10,037 bases of DNA from Gammaproteobacteria bacterium (GCA_030621975.1 JAUXGQ010000022.1:1-10037), one strand, 5' to 3'. Counted from the stretch's first letter, positions 1 to 7,588 are shown. The notes: a model not told the origin generated them from the sequence alone. Numbers and translations are program-made.

Positions 1-219
1 AATGTGATGTATATCACCACTCTCTTCAAGGTGCCAAAGGGGTAAATACGTGTTGGCTGATGCTGACATAAGGTAGCTTAAAGCTGTTAATGAAATACCA
101 AGAGAGTTAACAGAGCTTGTATTTAATATATTGATTTTATCCTCAATGCTTTGTTCAGCAGAATGTGCAGGTATTGCAAAGATGAGAATAATTAAAAATG
201 ATAATATTTTGATTTGCAT
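1..219 (-). CDS. Partial secreted protein of unknown function (5' end only)
   Basis: Reading leftward from an ATG at 219, 73 codons stay open to the window edge, so the C-terminus is missing. The product begins MQIKILSFLIILIFAIPAHS and has a textbook Sec signal peptide: one early Lys, a run of about 12 hydrophobic residues, then an A-H-S-A cleavage region near residue 21 followed by EQS. The mature part (EDKINILNTSSVNSLG...) matches no family I recognise. A good ribosome binding site, AAGGA, lies six bases before the ATG on the minus strand. The stretch is markedly AT-rich compared with everything from about 880 onward, which suggests different ancestry. I infer export to the periplasm or beyond. 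The start and signal peptide are well supported; the function is unknown. Confidence 0.6.
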   Translation of the reverse strand, partial: MQIKILSFLIILIFAIPAHSAEQSIEDKINILNTSSVNSLGISLTALSYLMSASANTYLPLWHLEESGDIHHI

Positions 220-253
220 GTAATTTCCTTTTTAAACATAACGTTGAGTGGAA

Positions 254-287
254 GGCGGAATCCCGTGTTTAAACACAGGACTCCGCC
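254..287. repeat. Hairpin-forming palindrome upstream of the partial secreted-protein gene
   Basis: The perfect 12-base palindrome GTGTTTAAACAC (265-276) is enclosed by longer arms, GGCGGA at 254-259 and TCCGCC at 282-287, with mostly paired bases between them. It sits 35-68 bases upstream of the ATG at 219 on the minus strand, so it could be in that gene's leader, be an operator, or be a terminator without a U-run for a gene read the other way. The sequence alone does not decide between these. Confidence 0.5.
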
Positions 288-321
288 GTCTACCCCACGC
301 ACAAACATTGATACTTCGATT

Positions 322-348
322 TCTATAAAATTCATGAAAAAATAACAA
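322..348 (-). promoter_or_regulatory. Weak candidate promoter for the partial secreted-protein gene
   Basis: On the minus strand a TTGTTA hexamer (343-348) precedes TATAGA (322-327) in AT-rich DNA. The spacer is only 15 bases, shorter than the usual 16-18, so this is tentative. A transcript from here would carry the 254-287 palindrome in its leader. Confidence 0.22.
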
Positions 349-361
349 TAGGTGATTTTTC

Positions 362-885
362 ATGATGTTACAACCTGCGTTGCTGCGAAGATCCGTGGAT
401 ATGCGGCGCAGCGCCGTAATATAGCACGGCGCGTTGCCGCCCATCTCCGCACCCCCGGAAAAACTTGGACTGGCGTTTTCTATTCCGGCCCGCTGCCGAG
501 CCTGCTAACGCGGTTCTTGCTTGGTATGCAGCGAGCTTTCACACTACCAGCAGCCGTGAGAATGCCCCGTGTCAGGCGTGGCTTGTTGGCTTTTCACGCC
601 TTGCACCTCTTTCTTGGGCGCGAGGAACGCTAAGTGTCGAAAGAAGTACTTGGAGTTGTCCCAGCGGTAAAGGTGTGGACGGAACCGGAGGACGAGATTC
701 ACGCCGGATCGCCAGCAGGTTGTCAATGTAACGTTGTTCCTCACGATAAGACACGCCCCTCTTCGGCCCCTGCTAGCCGCGCCTGACACCGCTTCACCCA
801 GCTTCACCGAGCATGTTACTCTGGGTCCCCTGACGCCGCCGTGAGAGGTCCGGGCTAAGGGCTCGCTTCAAAGGTTAACAACTCC
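362..885. other. Gene-poor stretch with short palindromes and a repeat element
   Basis: I see no convincing gene here. Open frames exist on both strands, but their products are rich in Arg, Trp and Cys, and none has a recognisable domain. A short hairpin, CGGCGC-A-GCGCCG, occupies 404-416. From 569 to 789 there is an element bounded by inverted copies of a REP-like motif, listed separately. This stretch is where the 5' end of the exporter operon, including the missing start of its membrane fusion gene, would be expected, so it probably marks a rearrangement. Confidence 0.5.
569..789. repeat. REP/MITE-like element with inverted 15-base ends
   Basis: GTGTCAGGCGTGGCT at 569-583 and AGCCGCGCCTGACAC at 775-789 are inverted copies with one mismatch in 15 bases, enclosing 221 bp. 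The left copy continues as GTGTCAGGCGTGGCTTGTTG, which matches 9780-9799 with one difference in 20. No transposase gene is visible between the ends. A minus-strand GTG ORF at 572-754 lies inside but has no family resemblance that I can name. The element could be non-autonomous, or simply two REP units in inverted orientation. Confidence 0.45.
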
Positions 886-1248
886 ATGGTAGTCAAAAGG
901 AAGGGCCTGATTCTCTTACTGGTAAAAAAAGGCGGTGTGGACCGCTACAAGGCGGATCAGGCGGACCTCGCCTGGCGGGTGGCAAGGGCCGAGTTTGCAA
1001 CCGCCCGGGCGGCCCTCACCCGGACCGAGAAACGGCTGGAAGAGGCGATGCTGGGGCCCGAGCGCGTCCGCGCCAAGGAGAGCGAGGTGGCGGCCGCGAC
1101 CGCGCAACTCGCCCGGGCGGAGGCGCAACTGGCCGAGGTGCAAAGCGTCCTGGACGAGAATCCCGAGCACCGTCTGAGCCCGGGCCTGCCCGCCGATGCC
1201 GTCATCCGCTGGAAGGAGGATGCCCCATGGGAGAGGCCGCGCTGGTGA
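886..1248 (+). pseudogene. Truncated, internally deleted HlyD-type membrane fusion protein
   Basis: Intact HlyD-family periplasmic adaptors have an N-terminal membrane anchor, half a lipoyl domain, a long alpha-helical hairpin, the other half lipoyl, then a beta-barrel. Only parts survive here. Residues 20-87 are Ala/Glu/Arg-rich coiled coil (ARAALTRTEKRLEEAMLGPE, then AATAQLARAEAQLAEVQ). Residues 88-110 (ENPEHRLSPGLPADAVIRW) match the extreme C-terminal strand of the family. The roughly 100 residues of barrel normally between these are absent, and the reading frame is kept. The first 15 or so residues (MVVKRKGLILLLVKK) look unrelated, and GC-rich family-like codons begin only near 930. The stop overlaps the ATPase start by 22 bases, as expected for the first gene of this operon. 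The length of 120 codons compares with roughly 330 for the family. I infer a decayed gene; a short residual peptide may still be made. Confidence 0.72.
1215..1220 (+). promoter_or_regulatory. Ribosome binding site for the ABC ATPase gene
   Basis: GGAGGA at 1215-1220 lies six bases before the ATG at 1227, inside the end of the HlyD remnant. It fixes the ATPase start at 1227 rather than at the downstream in-frame codons. Confidence 0.6.
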
Positions 1249-3200
1249 ACGAGGCGCTTGCCGAGCCGGTGCTGCGGGTGCGGGGATTTTGCAAACGCTA
1301 CCGCCGACGTTCCGCGGTGGAGGGAGTCGATCTGACCTGTGCCCGCGGCGAGATCTATGGCCTGATCGGTCCGGACGGCGCCGGCAAGAGCAGCCTGATG
1401 AAGGCGCTGGCCGGTGTGCTCGCCTTCGAGGCGGGCCGGATCGAGGTCTTTGGGGTCAATATCGATTCCGAGCGGGCCGCGGAGAAGGTCAAGGACCGCA
1501 TCGGCTTCATGCCCCAGGGACTGGGCCTGAACCTTTATCCCGAGTTGACGGTGGAAGAGAACGTCGATTTCTTTGCCCAGCTTCGCCAGGTTCCGGCGCC
1601 GGCGCTGGCCGAACGCAAACAGCGCCTGCTCAAGATCACGCGGCTGGCGGCTTTCCGGGCGCGCCCCATGAAACAGCTCTCCGGCGGCATGAAACAGAAG
1701 CTGGGGCTGGTATGCACCCTGATCCACGAGCCCGCCCTGCTGATCCTGGACGAGCCTACCACCGGGGTGGACCCGGTCTCGCGCCGGGACTTCTGGGCCA
1801 TTCTGACCGGGCTGCTGCGAGAACGCGGAATCACCGCGCTGATCTCCACCGCCTACCTGGACGAGGCGAGCCGCTTTCACCGTCTGTCCCTGCTCTACCA
1901 GGGCCGACTCCTGGACCAGGGTACCCCGGAGCAGATCCTGGCGCGCACGCCGGGCAGCCTCATAGAGTTCGAAGCAATGGACGCGGGACGGATCCTGTCC
2001 CGCCTGCGGGAGACCTTCGCGCAGGTCGAAGGCTATGGGGCCCGGATGCGGGTCTTCGTCCCGGGGTGTGAGCCGGCGCAGGCGAAGATCGCAGTAACCC
2101 GAGCCCTCGACGGGCAGTTCAAGGCGCCACTGAGGAGCGCTGAACCGGAACTCGAGGACGCCTTCATCGCCCTGCTGAACGAGCGGGGGCTTGTCGCGGA
2201 TGACACCCGGCTCCGGTTACCCACCGATCCGGGGCCTGTCAGCGACCATCAAGGCCAGGCGGTCATCGAGGCGCGGGGGCTTTGCCGCGACTTCGGAGAC
2301 TTTCGCGCCGTCGACCAGGTGAGCTTTCGGGTGCGCCGGGGCGGGATCTTCGGGCTGCTGGGGGCCAATGGGGCGGGCAAGACCACCGTGATCAAGCTGC
2401 TGACCGGCATCCTGCACCCAAGCGACGGCAGCGGCCGGGTCGCCGATGCGGACATGCGCGGCGCGGGTCAGACCATCAAGGCCCGCATCGGCTATATGTC
2501 CCAGGCCTTCTCCCTCTACCAGGACCTGAGCGCCCTGGAGAACATCCGCCTGTACGCCGGCATCTACGGCCTGGACCGAAAAACCACCGCCGAGCGCACC
2601 GCCTGGGTGATCGCGATGGCCGGGCTCGGGGGTTTCGAGAACACCCTGGCGGGTCAACTACCCCTGGGTGTGCGCCAGCGTCTGGCCCTGGGCTGCGCCC
2701 TGGTGCACCGGCCGCGGGTGCTGTTCCTGGACGAACCCACCTCCGGGGTCGACCCCATCGGCCGGCGCCGCTTCTGGGAGATACTCTTCCATCTCTCCCG
2801 CCGCGACGGCGTGACCATACTGCTGACCACCCATTACATGAGCGAAGCCGAACACTGCGACCAGCTCGCGCTGATGCATGCGGGACGCATCGTTGCCGAC
2901 GCGTCCCCGCAGGCCATGATCCTGGCCCTGCAGGCCGAGGCCGGACAGCTATTGGAACTGGAGGTGGAGCGCCCGCTCGAGGCCCTGGCGCTGCTGGAGC
3001 ACCGGTTCGAGGGCGTGGGCCTGTTCGGGCGTCGCATTCATCTCTTCGCCAGTTCGCCGGACGCAGCCGAAGCGACCATCCGGACCCTGATGCAGGGCGC
3101 GGGCATTCGCCTCACCGCCCTGCGGGCTCGCACCCCGGCCATGGAGGACGTGTTCGTCTACCGGGTACTCGCCCTCGAACGGGGACAAGGCGCCCCATGA
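1227..3200 (+). CDS. Tandem-NBD ABC transporter ATP-binding protein, RbbA/YbhF type
   Basis: This 657-residue cytoplasmic ATPase powers an ABC-2 exporter and carries two nucleotide-binding domains in one chain. NBD1 shows Walker A GPDGAGKSS (48-56), Q-loop Q97, signature LSGGM (151-155), Walker B LLILDEP (171-177) and D-loop GVDP. The usual switch histidine is replaced: STAYLDEA has Ala209 where STHYMDEA is typical. NBD2 (from about 346) shows Walker A GANGAGKTT (379-387), Q426, a degenerate signature LPLGV (478-482), Walker B VLFLDEP (498-504) and a normal switch His536 in TTHYMSEAE. This complementary pattern fits the RbbA/YbhF group as I know it. Unlike E. coli RbbA, no permease domain is fused to it. 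The stop overlaps the next gene's start as ATGA. The exported substrate cannot be read from sequence; drugs, cations or lipophilic compounds are options. Confidence 0.95.
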   Translation: MGEAALVNEALAEPVLRVRGFCKRYRRRSAVEGVDLTCARGEIYGLIGPDGAGKSSLMKALAGVLAFEAGRIEVFGVNIDSERAAEKVKDRIGFMPQGLGLNLYPELTVEENVDFFAQLRQVPAPALAERKQRLLKITRLAAFRARPMKQLSGGMKQKLGLVCTLIHEPALLILDEPTTGVDPVSRRDFWAILTGLLRERGITALISTAYLDEASRFHRLSLLYQGRLLDQGTPEQILARTPGSLIEFEAMDAGRILSRLRETFAQVEGYGARMRVFVPGCEPAQAKIAVTRALDGQFKAPLRSAEPELEDAFIALLNERGLVADDTRLRLPTDPGPVSDHQGQAVIEARGLCRDFGDFRAVDQVSFRVRRGGIFGLLGANGAGKTTVIKLLTGILHPSDGSGRVADADMRGAGQTIKARIGYMSQAFSLYQDLSALENIRLYAGIYGLDRKTTAERTAWVIAMAGLGGFENTLAGQLPLGVRQRLALGCALVHRPRVLFLDEPTSGVDPIGRRRFWEILFHLSRRDGVTILLTTHYMSEAEHCDQLALMHAGRIVADASPQAMILALQAEAGQLLELEVERPLEALALLEHRFEGVGLFGRRIHLFASSPDAAEATIRTLMQGAGIRLTALRARTPAMEDVFVYRVLALERGQGAP

Positions 3201-4351
3201 AGCTCGCACGGGTGCGCACAATCGCCTGCAAAGAATGGCGGGAGATCCTGCGCGACCGGCTCTTTTTCACCACCGCCTTCGTGGTCCCGCTGCTGATCAT
3301 GCTGGTGCTGGGCTATGGCCTGTCCCTGGACGTGGAGAACATCCCGTTTGCCGTCGTGGATCATGACAGGAGCGCGCTGAGCCGGGATTATGTGCACCGC
3401 TTCAGCGATTCCCGTTACTTCGACTTCCGGGGTTACGCGACCAGCGAGCGGGCGCTGGACCCCCTGCTCGCGGACAGCCGCATCCGCCTCGCGCTGATCA
3501 TCCCGGCGCAGTTTCAGGAACGGCTGCTGGCAGACCGTCCGGTGGCGGTGCAGGCGCTCATCGACGGCATATTTCCGTTCCGCGCCCAGACCACCAAGGG
3601 CTATCTGAGCGCCATCAACGGGCAGCTCAATCGGGAACTGCTGAGCGACTATCTGGCCCGCACCCGGGGGCTGACGCCGGAGCGGGCCGCCGAATTGATC
3701 TCGCCGGTGCGCCTGCAGCAGCGCTATCTCTACAACCAGGCCATCGAGAGCGACTGGTCCATGGCCTCGGGGCTGTTGACCCTGGTGCTGATGGTCTCAC
3801 CCGCCTTCCTCACGGCACTCGGGGTGGTGCGGGAAAAGGAAAGCGGCTCCATCTACAACATCTACGCCTCCACCGTCAGCCGCGGCGAGTTCATCCTGGG
3901 CAAGCTGACCCCCTATGTGGGCGTCTCCGCTTTCAACATCCTGATCGTCTGGTGGGTGGCGACTGAGGCATTCGGCGCCCCGTTCAAGGGCGACCCCCTG
4001 TTCTTTTTCCTGGCTTCCCTGATCTATGTCATCTGTACCGCCGGCATCGGGCTGCTGGTTTCCATCCTGGTGCGCACCCAGGTGGCCGCCGTCCTGGTAA
4101 CCATGGTGATCACCTTTATCCCGGCCATGCTCTACTCGGGGCTGCTGGTCCCCCTCGAATCCATGGGCCCCGCCGCCCGCAGCGAGGCCTATCTGTTTCC
4201 ACCGGTCTATTTTCTGCAGATCGCCTGGGGCAGCTTCCTGAAGGGGCTGGGGATCGACGCCCTGTGGTTCCAGGTGGCGGTGCTCGCCGGCTACGCGGCC
4301 CTGCTTTGGACGGTGGGCCTGTTCGCCTTTAGCAAGCGGCCGCGCCGATGA
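3197..4351 (+). CDS. ABC-2 type permease, first of a pair (YbhS/YhhJ-like)
   Basis: This inner-membrane subunit of 384 residues has the ABC-2 layout. An N-terminal amphipathic segment (KEWREILRDR) leads into TM1 (about 23-44), then a large extracytoplasmic domain (about 45-185), then five more hydrophobic segments. The conserved cytoplasmic coupling motif VVREKESGSIY (210-220) follows TM2. The start at 3197 was chosen because its ATG overlaps the TGA of the ATPase gene as ATGA, which implies translational coupling, and because residues 1-20 match the family start. The open frame extends upstream to 2282, but that part is an out-of-frame shadow of the ATPase. It should pair with the next permease and the tandem ATPase as one transporter. 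In RbbA the equivalent domain is fused to the ATPase; here it is a separate gene. Confidence 0.94.
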   Translation: MKLARVRTIACKEWREILRDRLFFTTAFVVPLLIMLVLGYGLSLDVENIPFAVVDHDRSALSRDYVHRFSDSRYFDFRGYATSERALDPLLADSRIRLALIIPAQFQERLLADRPVAVQALIDGIFPFRAQTTKGYLSAINGQLNRELLSDYLARTRGLTPERAAELISPVRLQQRYLYNQAIESDWSMASGLLTLVLMVSPAFLTALGVVREKESGSIYNIYASTVSRGEFILGKLTPYVGVSAFNILIVWWVATEAFGAPFKGDPLFFFLASLIYVICTAGIGLLVSILVRTQVAAVLVTMVITFIPAMLYSGLLVPLESMGPAARSEAYLFPPVYFLQIAWGSFLKGLGIDALWFQVAVLAGYAALLWTVGLFAFSKRPRR

Positions 4352-5511
4352 CAAGCCCGCGCTCATTGCCGATGGGGCTCTGGTGGCGGCGTCTGTGGGT
4401 CATGACCGCCAAAGAGCTGCTGCAGCTTTCCCGGGACCCGGTGCTGTTGATCATCATCGCCTGGTTCTTCACCGCCGACATCTATATCATCGGCTCCGGC
4501 GTCTCCATGGAGCTGCGCAATGCCACCCTGAGGGTCATCGACGCTGACCACAGCGCCGCCTCCCGGGAGCTGATCCACCGTTTCCGCCCTCCCCACTTCC
4601 GGTTGCAGGGGGAGATCTTCGCGCACCAGGAAGGCACCCGTCTGCTCGATGCCGGGGAAAGCATGCTGGTGCTCGAGATCCCGGCGCATTTCGAGCGTGA
4701 CCTGCAGGCGGGCCGGTCCGTGGATGTGCAGCTCCAGGTGGATACCAGCAACACGGTGCTCGGCACCCTTGCCACCGGCTACGCCAGCCGCATCGTCGCC
4801 GGCTTCTCCGAAGACCGGGTCAGACGGGAGCTGGGTCTTACCGATCAGCAGCTGGCGGCCGTGCCCCGCATCGAAGAGCGACAACGGGTCTGGTACAACC
4901 CCAACCAGACCGACCCCTGGTTCATGGCAATCTCGGAGCTGATGACCGTCGTCACCATGCTGTCGCTGATGCTGCCCGCCGCCGCGACCGTGCGAGAAAA
5001 AGAACGGGGTACCATCGAGCAACTGATGGTCTCCCCCCTCAGTCCGTTCCAGATACTGTTCCCCAAGGTGATCGCCATGACCCTGGCGATCCTGGGCGGC
5101 ACGGCGGTCGCTGTGTTTCTGATCCTGATACCGGTGTTCCAGATCCCCATCAAGGGCAGCCTGGGGCTGTTCTTCGCCATAACTGCCGTCTACGTGCTGG
5201 CCACCTCCGGCCTGGGGCTGTTCATCGCCACCCTGAGCCGCAACCTGGGCCAGGTGAGTATGCTGGTGATCGTGGTGCTGCTGCCCATGCTGCTGCTTTC
5301 GGGCTCCTGGACCCCGCCGGAGGCCATGCCGGAGCCGCTGCGCGCCGCCATGGTGATCTCGCCCTTGTACTACTACATAGAGCTCGGCTACGGCATCCTG
5401 CTCAAAGGCGCAGGCCTGGATGTGCTCTGGGATTCACTGCTGGGCCTTGCGGTGCTCGGCAGTGTGATCTTCAGTTTCGGGGTGTGGCGTTTTCGGCGTC
5501 AGTTGGGTTGA
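4348..5511 (+). CDS. ABC-2 type permease, second of a pair (YbhR/YhhJ-like)
   Basis: The second inner-membrane subunit has 387 residues. TM1 spans about 32-50 (LLIIIAWFFTADIYIIG) and an extracytoplasmic domain follows to about 190. TM2 (about 197-214) leads into the coupling motif VREKERGTIEQLMVSPLSP (215-233), the most typical ABC-2 sequence in the window, and four more hydrophobic segments follow. PLYYYIELGYGILLKG matches the conserved region before the last TM. The start overlaps the previous stop as ATGA, with no separate ribosome binding site, so translation is probably coupled. The last 11 or so codons (encoding about SFGVWRFRRQLG) fall within a 33-base sequence repeated exactly at 9858-9890, so the C-terminus either contributed to or was capped by a dispersed repeat. 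The C-terminal Arg-rich tail is otherwise normal for the family. Confidence 0.95.
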   Translation: MTSPRSLPMGLWWRRLWVMTAKELLQLSRDPVLLIIIAWFFTADIYIIGSGVSMELRNATLRVIDADHSAASRELIHRFRPPHFRLQGEIFAHQEGTRLLDAGESMLVLEIPAHFERDLQAGRSVDVQLQVDTSNTVLGTLATGYASRIVAGFSEDRVRRELGLTDQQLAAVPRIEERQRVWYNPNQTDPWFMAISELMTVVTMLSLMLPAAATVREKERGTIEQLMVSPLSPFQILFPKVIAMTLAILGGTAVAVFLILIPVFQIPIKGSLGLFFAITAVYVLATSGLGLFIATLSRNLGQVSMLVIVVLLPMLLLSGSWTPPEAMPEPLRAAMVISPLYYYIELGYGILLKGAGLDVLWDSLLGLAVLGSVIFSFGVWRFRRQLG

Positions 5512-5588
5512 GCGGCAGGGTGGGGCAACCGTCGATATCCCAGCCGTGATCCAGATGGCCAACCCCGAAACTCATCCGAGGCTTCTGA
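5470..5588 (+). repeat. Dispersed repeat, copy A (overlaps permease 3' end)
   Basis: Bases 5470-5502 are identical over 33 positions to 9858-9890. The same segment plus its right flank matches copy B at 8262-8366. The shared core is GGGTGTGGCGTTTTCGGCG, then GTTGGG-TGAGCG. After a length-variable middle, a right block at 5553-5588 agrees with 8331-8366 at 30 of 36 positions (ends AGGCTTCTGA). The left part encodes the permease C-terminus and its stop; the right part is intergenic. Confidence 0.75.
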
Positions 5589-5906
5589 ATGCACCCGTTA
5601 GGTCTTTGCAATACGCCGACGTTGTTTGGCGACGATCTGCTCGATGCGCTGTCGGCCATGGATTTCAGGGAAAAGGGCTTTTATTCTTGCTACACTCGAA
5701 CGCGAGCAGTTGCGAACTGTCGCCGATCGCATTGGGCCGGAGATCGCCGATATCACCCAAGGCATACTTGAAATCCAGCCCCGGGGGCGAAGCGAGGTAA
5801 ATAAATGGCGTAGACGGATCGTTTGTTTAGCCTTCTGACGATCCTGCACTATGCTTCGGAAAGAGTGAACGCTCGGAAAAGCGGCAAGCCAAGGAGAACG
5901 CAGATC
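5512..5906. other. Intergenic stretch with repeat tail and a possible gene remnant
   Basis: After the right half of repeat copy A, no full gene is evident. One plus-strand frame (5626-5838) encodes a helix-like segment, ATLEREQLRTVADRIGPEIA followed by DITQGILEIQ. It looks more protein-like than the other frames but has no start with a ribosome binding site and no recognised domain. A small palindrome CAGTT-GCG-AACTG sits at 5709-5721. A promoter for the lipase gene should be near 5800-5880; the best I see is TTTAGC (5826) with TATGCT (5850), which is weak. Confidence 0.35.
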
Positions 5907-7316
5907 ATGAAATTGATATTCGTACATGGATGGAGTGTTACCCATACGAACACCTACGGTGATCTACCCGAGAGTATCGCCGCGCGCGCCGCCGCGCTTG
6001 GCCTGCAGATAGATATCGCCCACATCTACCTGGGCAAATACATCAGTTTCGATGATGAGGTGACGGTGGATGATATCGCCAGGGCCTTGAACTTTGCCCT
6101 CGGGGAGCTTGCGGGGAATGGAGACGTGATACAACCGTTTTCCTGCATCACCCACTCCACCGGCGGCCCCATCGTTCGCCACTGGGTGGAAAAGTACTAT
6201 GGGTCCAGTGGTCTCTCCAATCTACCGTTGAACCACCTGGTGATGCTGGCACCGGCGAACCACGGCTCCAGCCTTGCCATTCTCGGCAAGGAACGGGTGG
6301 GGCGTCTCAAGGCCTGGTTCAGCGGCGTGGAGCCGGGACAAAGGGTGCTGGACTGGTTGTGTCTGGGCAGCGAGGGTCAGTGGACGCTCAATGAAGCTTA
6401 CCTGCGCTACGCGCCCGCGCGACATGGGTTCTACCCCTTCGTGTTGAGCGGGCAGGGAATCGATACAAGTTTCTACGACTTCCTGAACAGCTATCTGGTC
6501 GAAAACGGCAGTGACGGCGTAGTGCGCGTGGCCGGCGCCAACATGAACTATCGCTACCTCGCCCTGAAACAGACCTCCGAGCCCATCGAGCCCCGTTCCC
6601 GGATAATGAAGCTTTCGTATACAAAGAATCGCCCGGTTCGGTTTTCCCGGAACATACCTCTGGGCGTGTTTCACAACTTCAGCCATTCGGGCGGCAAGAT
6701 GGGGATCATGGCGGTGAAGGCCAAAAGGGACAGTCACCATCTGATTGTCTCGGAAGTACTGGATTGCCTGGCGGTGGATTCCGCCGATGCCTATGCGGAC
6801 CGGGCAACACAACTCCGCGCGTTCACCGAAGAGGAACAGCGCAAGAAGCCGATGGGAAAGAAGGGGACAGTCGGTCGCTACAGCATGCTGGTCTTCCGGA
6901 TCAGCGATCACCTGGGGAACGTGATTGAAGCGGACGATTTTGACATCTACTTGCTGGGAGGTCCGCGCTACAAAAAAGACCAGCTTCCCGACGGATTCTT
7001 CGTCGACAAGCAGATGAACAAAAAGAGCAATTCACTGGTTTACTATATCAACGCCGACACAATGGCCAGGCTTAAAGAAGGTCTCTACGGGATCAGGGTG
7101 GTCGTCAGGCCGGAGAAGGGCTTCTCCTATTACATGCAGGGCGAATTCCGCTCGGAGGGTATTCCCGTCGACAAAGTCTTCGCCCCCAATGAAACGACCT
7201 ATATCGACGTCACCGTGAACCGGCAAGTCGACAAGAATGTGTTCGGGTTTTCACCCGCAAGCTCGGGGCGAGAGAGCTTCAAGAACACGAAGCCGTCGGG
7301 AGAACCCACGACATAG
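5907..7316 (+). CDS. Alpha/beta-hydrolase, lipase/phospholipase-like, with C-terminal beta-rich domain
   Basis: This is a probable carboxylic-ester hydrolase of 469 residues. The N-terminal strand and oxyanion loop read KLIFVHGWS (2-10). The nucleophile elbow is THSTGG with Ser84 at the centre, a variant of GxSxG seen in lipases. A GSDGVV motif (201-206) offers Asp203 as a possible acid, and H256 or H260 in FHNFSHSGG are possible catalytic histidines; I cannot fix the triad by eye. Residues from about 320 to 440 (YSMLVFRISDHLGNVIEADD...) form a second, beta-strand-rich domain, and the Ser/Thr-rich tail looks disordered. There is no signal peptide or TM segment. The ATG at 5907 was chosen over an upstream TTG at 5823 because AAGGAG at 5891-5896 precedes it by ten bases and the fold begins right at KLIFVHG. 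Substrate and export route are unknown. Confidence 0.82.
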   Translation: MKLIFVHGWSVTHTNTYGDLPESIAARAAALGLQIDIAHIYLGKYISFDDEVTVDDIARALNFALGELAGNGDVIQPFSCITHSTGGPIVRHWVEKYYGSSGLSNLPLNHLVMLAPANHGSSLAILGKERVGRLKAWFSGVEPGQRVLDWLCLGSEGQWTLNEAYLRYAPARHGFYPFVLSGQGIDTSFYDFLNSYLVENGSDGVVRVAGANMNYRYLALKQTSEPIEPRSRIMKLSYTKNRPVRFSRNIPLGVFHNFSHSGGKMGIMAVKAKRDSHHLIVSEVLDCLAVDSADAYADRATQLRAFTEEEQRKKPMGKKGTVGRYSMLVFRISDHLGNVIEADDFDIYLLGGPRYKKDQLPDGFFVDKQMNKKSNSLVYYINADTMARLKEGLYGIRVVVRPEKGFSYYMQGEFRSEGIPVDKVFAPNETTYIDVTVNRQVDKNVFGFSPASSGRESFKNTKPSGEPTT

Positions 7317-7588
7317 GAATATCGTGTCGGGATCTATATGAGAACGCAATCTTGTGGTCCGGGAATTTTTGCAGACCATCAAGGTACGCATAGAAATCAT
7401 CGCCCATGAGCCGGCAGAGGATGACGAACCAACTATGCACTGGGATACAATTGTCAAAATAACTTAACAGACTTGACCCTCTTCCCACCTCTTCCTCGGG
7501 AAAACCTATCCGTGATGGGTATATCTGCCTGGCGTAGTCAGGATCGTGGGGCTGATACCGGCCTACACAGTGCGAAAAGTGCGTTGAC
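7317..7588. other. Intergenic stretch between convergent genes
   Basis: This gap separates the lipase stop from the stop of the minus-strand membrane protein gene. No U-tailed terminator is clear; a weak imperfect hairpin with a GGAA loop spans about 7305-7331 at the lipase end. A minus-strand ORF at 7279-7488 contains GDDFYAYLDGLQKFPDHKIA, which reads like real protein, but the ORF overlaps the lipase end by 38 bases and has no recognised domain, so it is at best a remnant. Confidence 0.3.

Noticed and set aside
219..310. Integron attC-like recombination site at the palindrome upstream of the partial gene
   Set aside because: The palindrome and the nearby GTTATGT on the minus strand recall attC, but the core does not fit GTTRRRY and no matching inverse core was found at the far side.
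352..807. Overlapping ORFs on both strands (352-633, 465-731 plus; 544-807, 572-754 minus)
   Set aside because: Products are Arg/Trp-rich with no domain, several cross the inverted repeat element, and none has a convincing ribosome binding site with a coding-like composition.
957..1880. Long minus-strand ORF opposite the ATPase gene
   Set aside because: It is antisense to clear ABC ATPase motifs; such long shadows are expected in GC-rich DNA.
2282..3196. Upstream extension of the first permease frame
   Set aside because: It is an out-of-frame Pro/Arg/Gly-rich reading of the ATPase gene; the real permease starts at the ATGA overlap at 3197.
5598..5945. Minus-strand ORF across the intergenic stretch before the lipase
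   Set aside because: It overlaps the lipase start, has no ribosome binding site and no recognisable domain.
7279..7488. Minus-strand ORF of 69 residues after the lipase
   Set aside because: One segment looks protein-like, but the ORF overlaps the lipase end and has no supporting start site or family.
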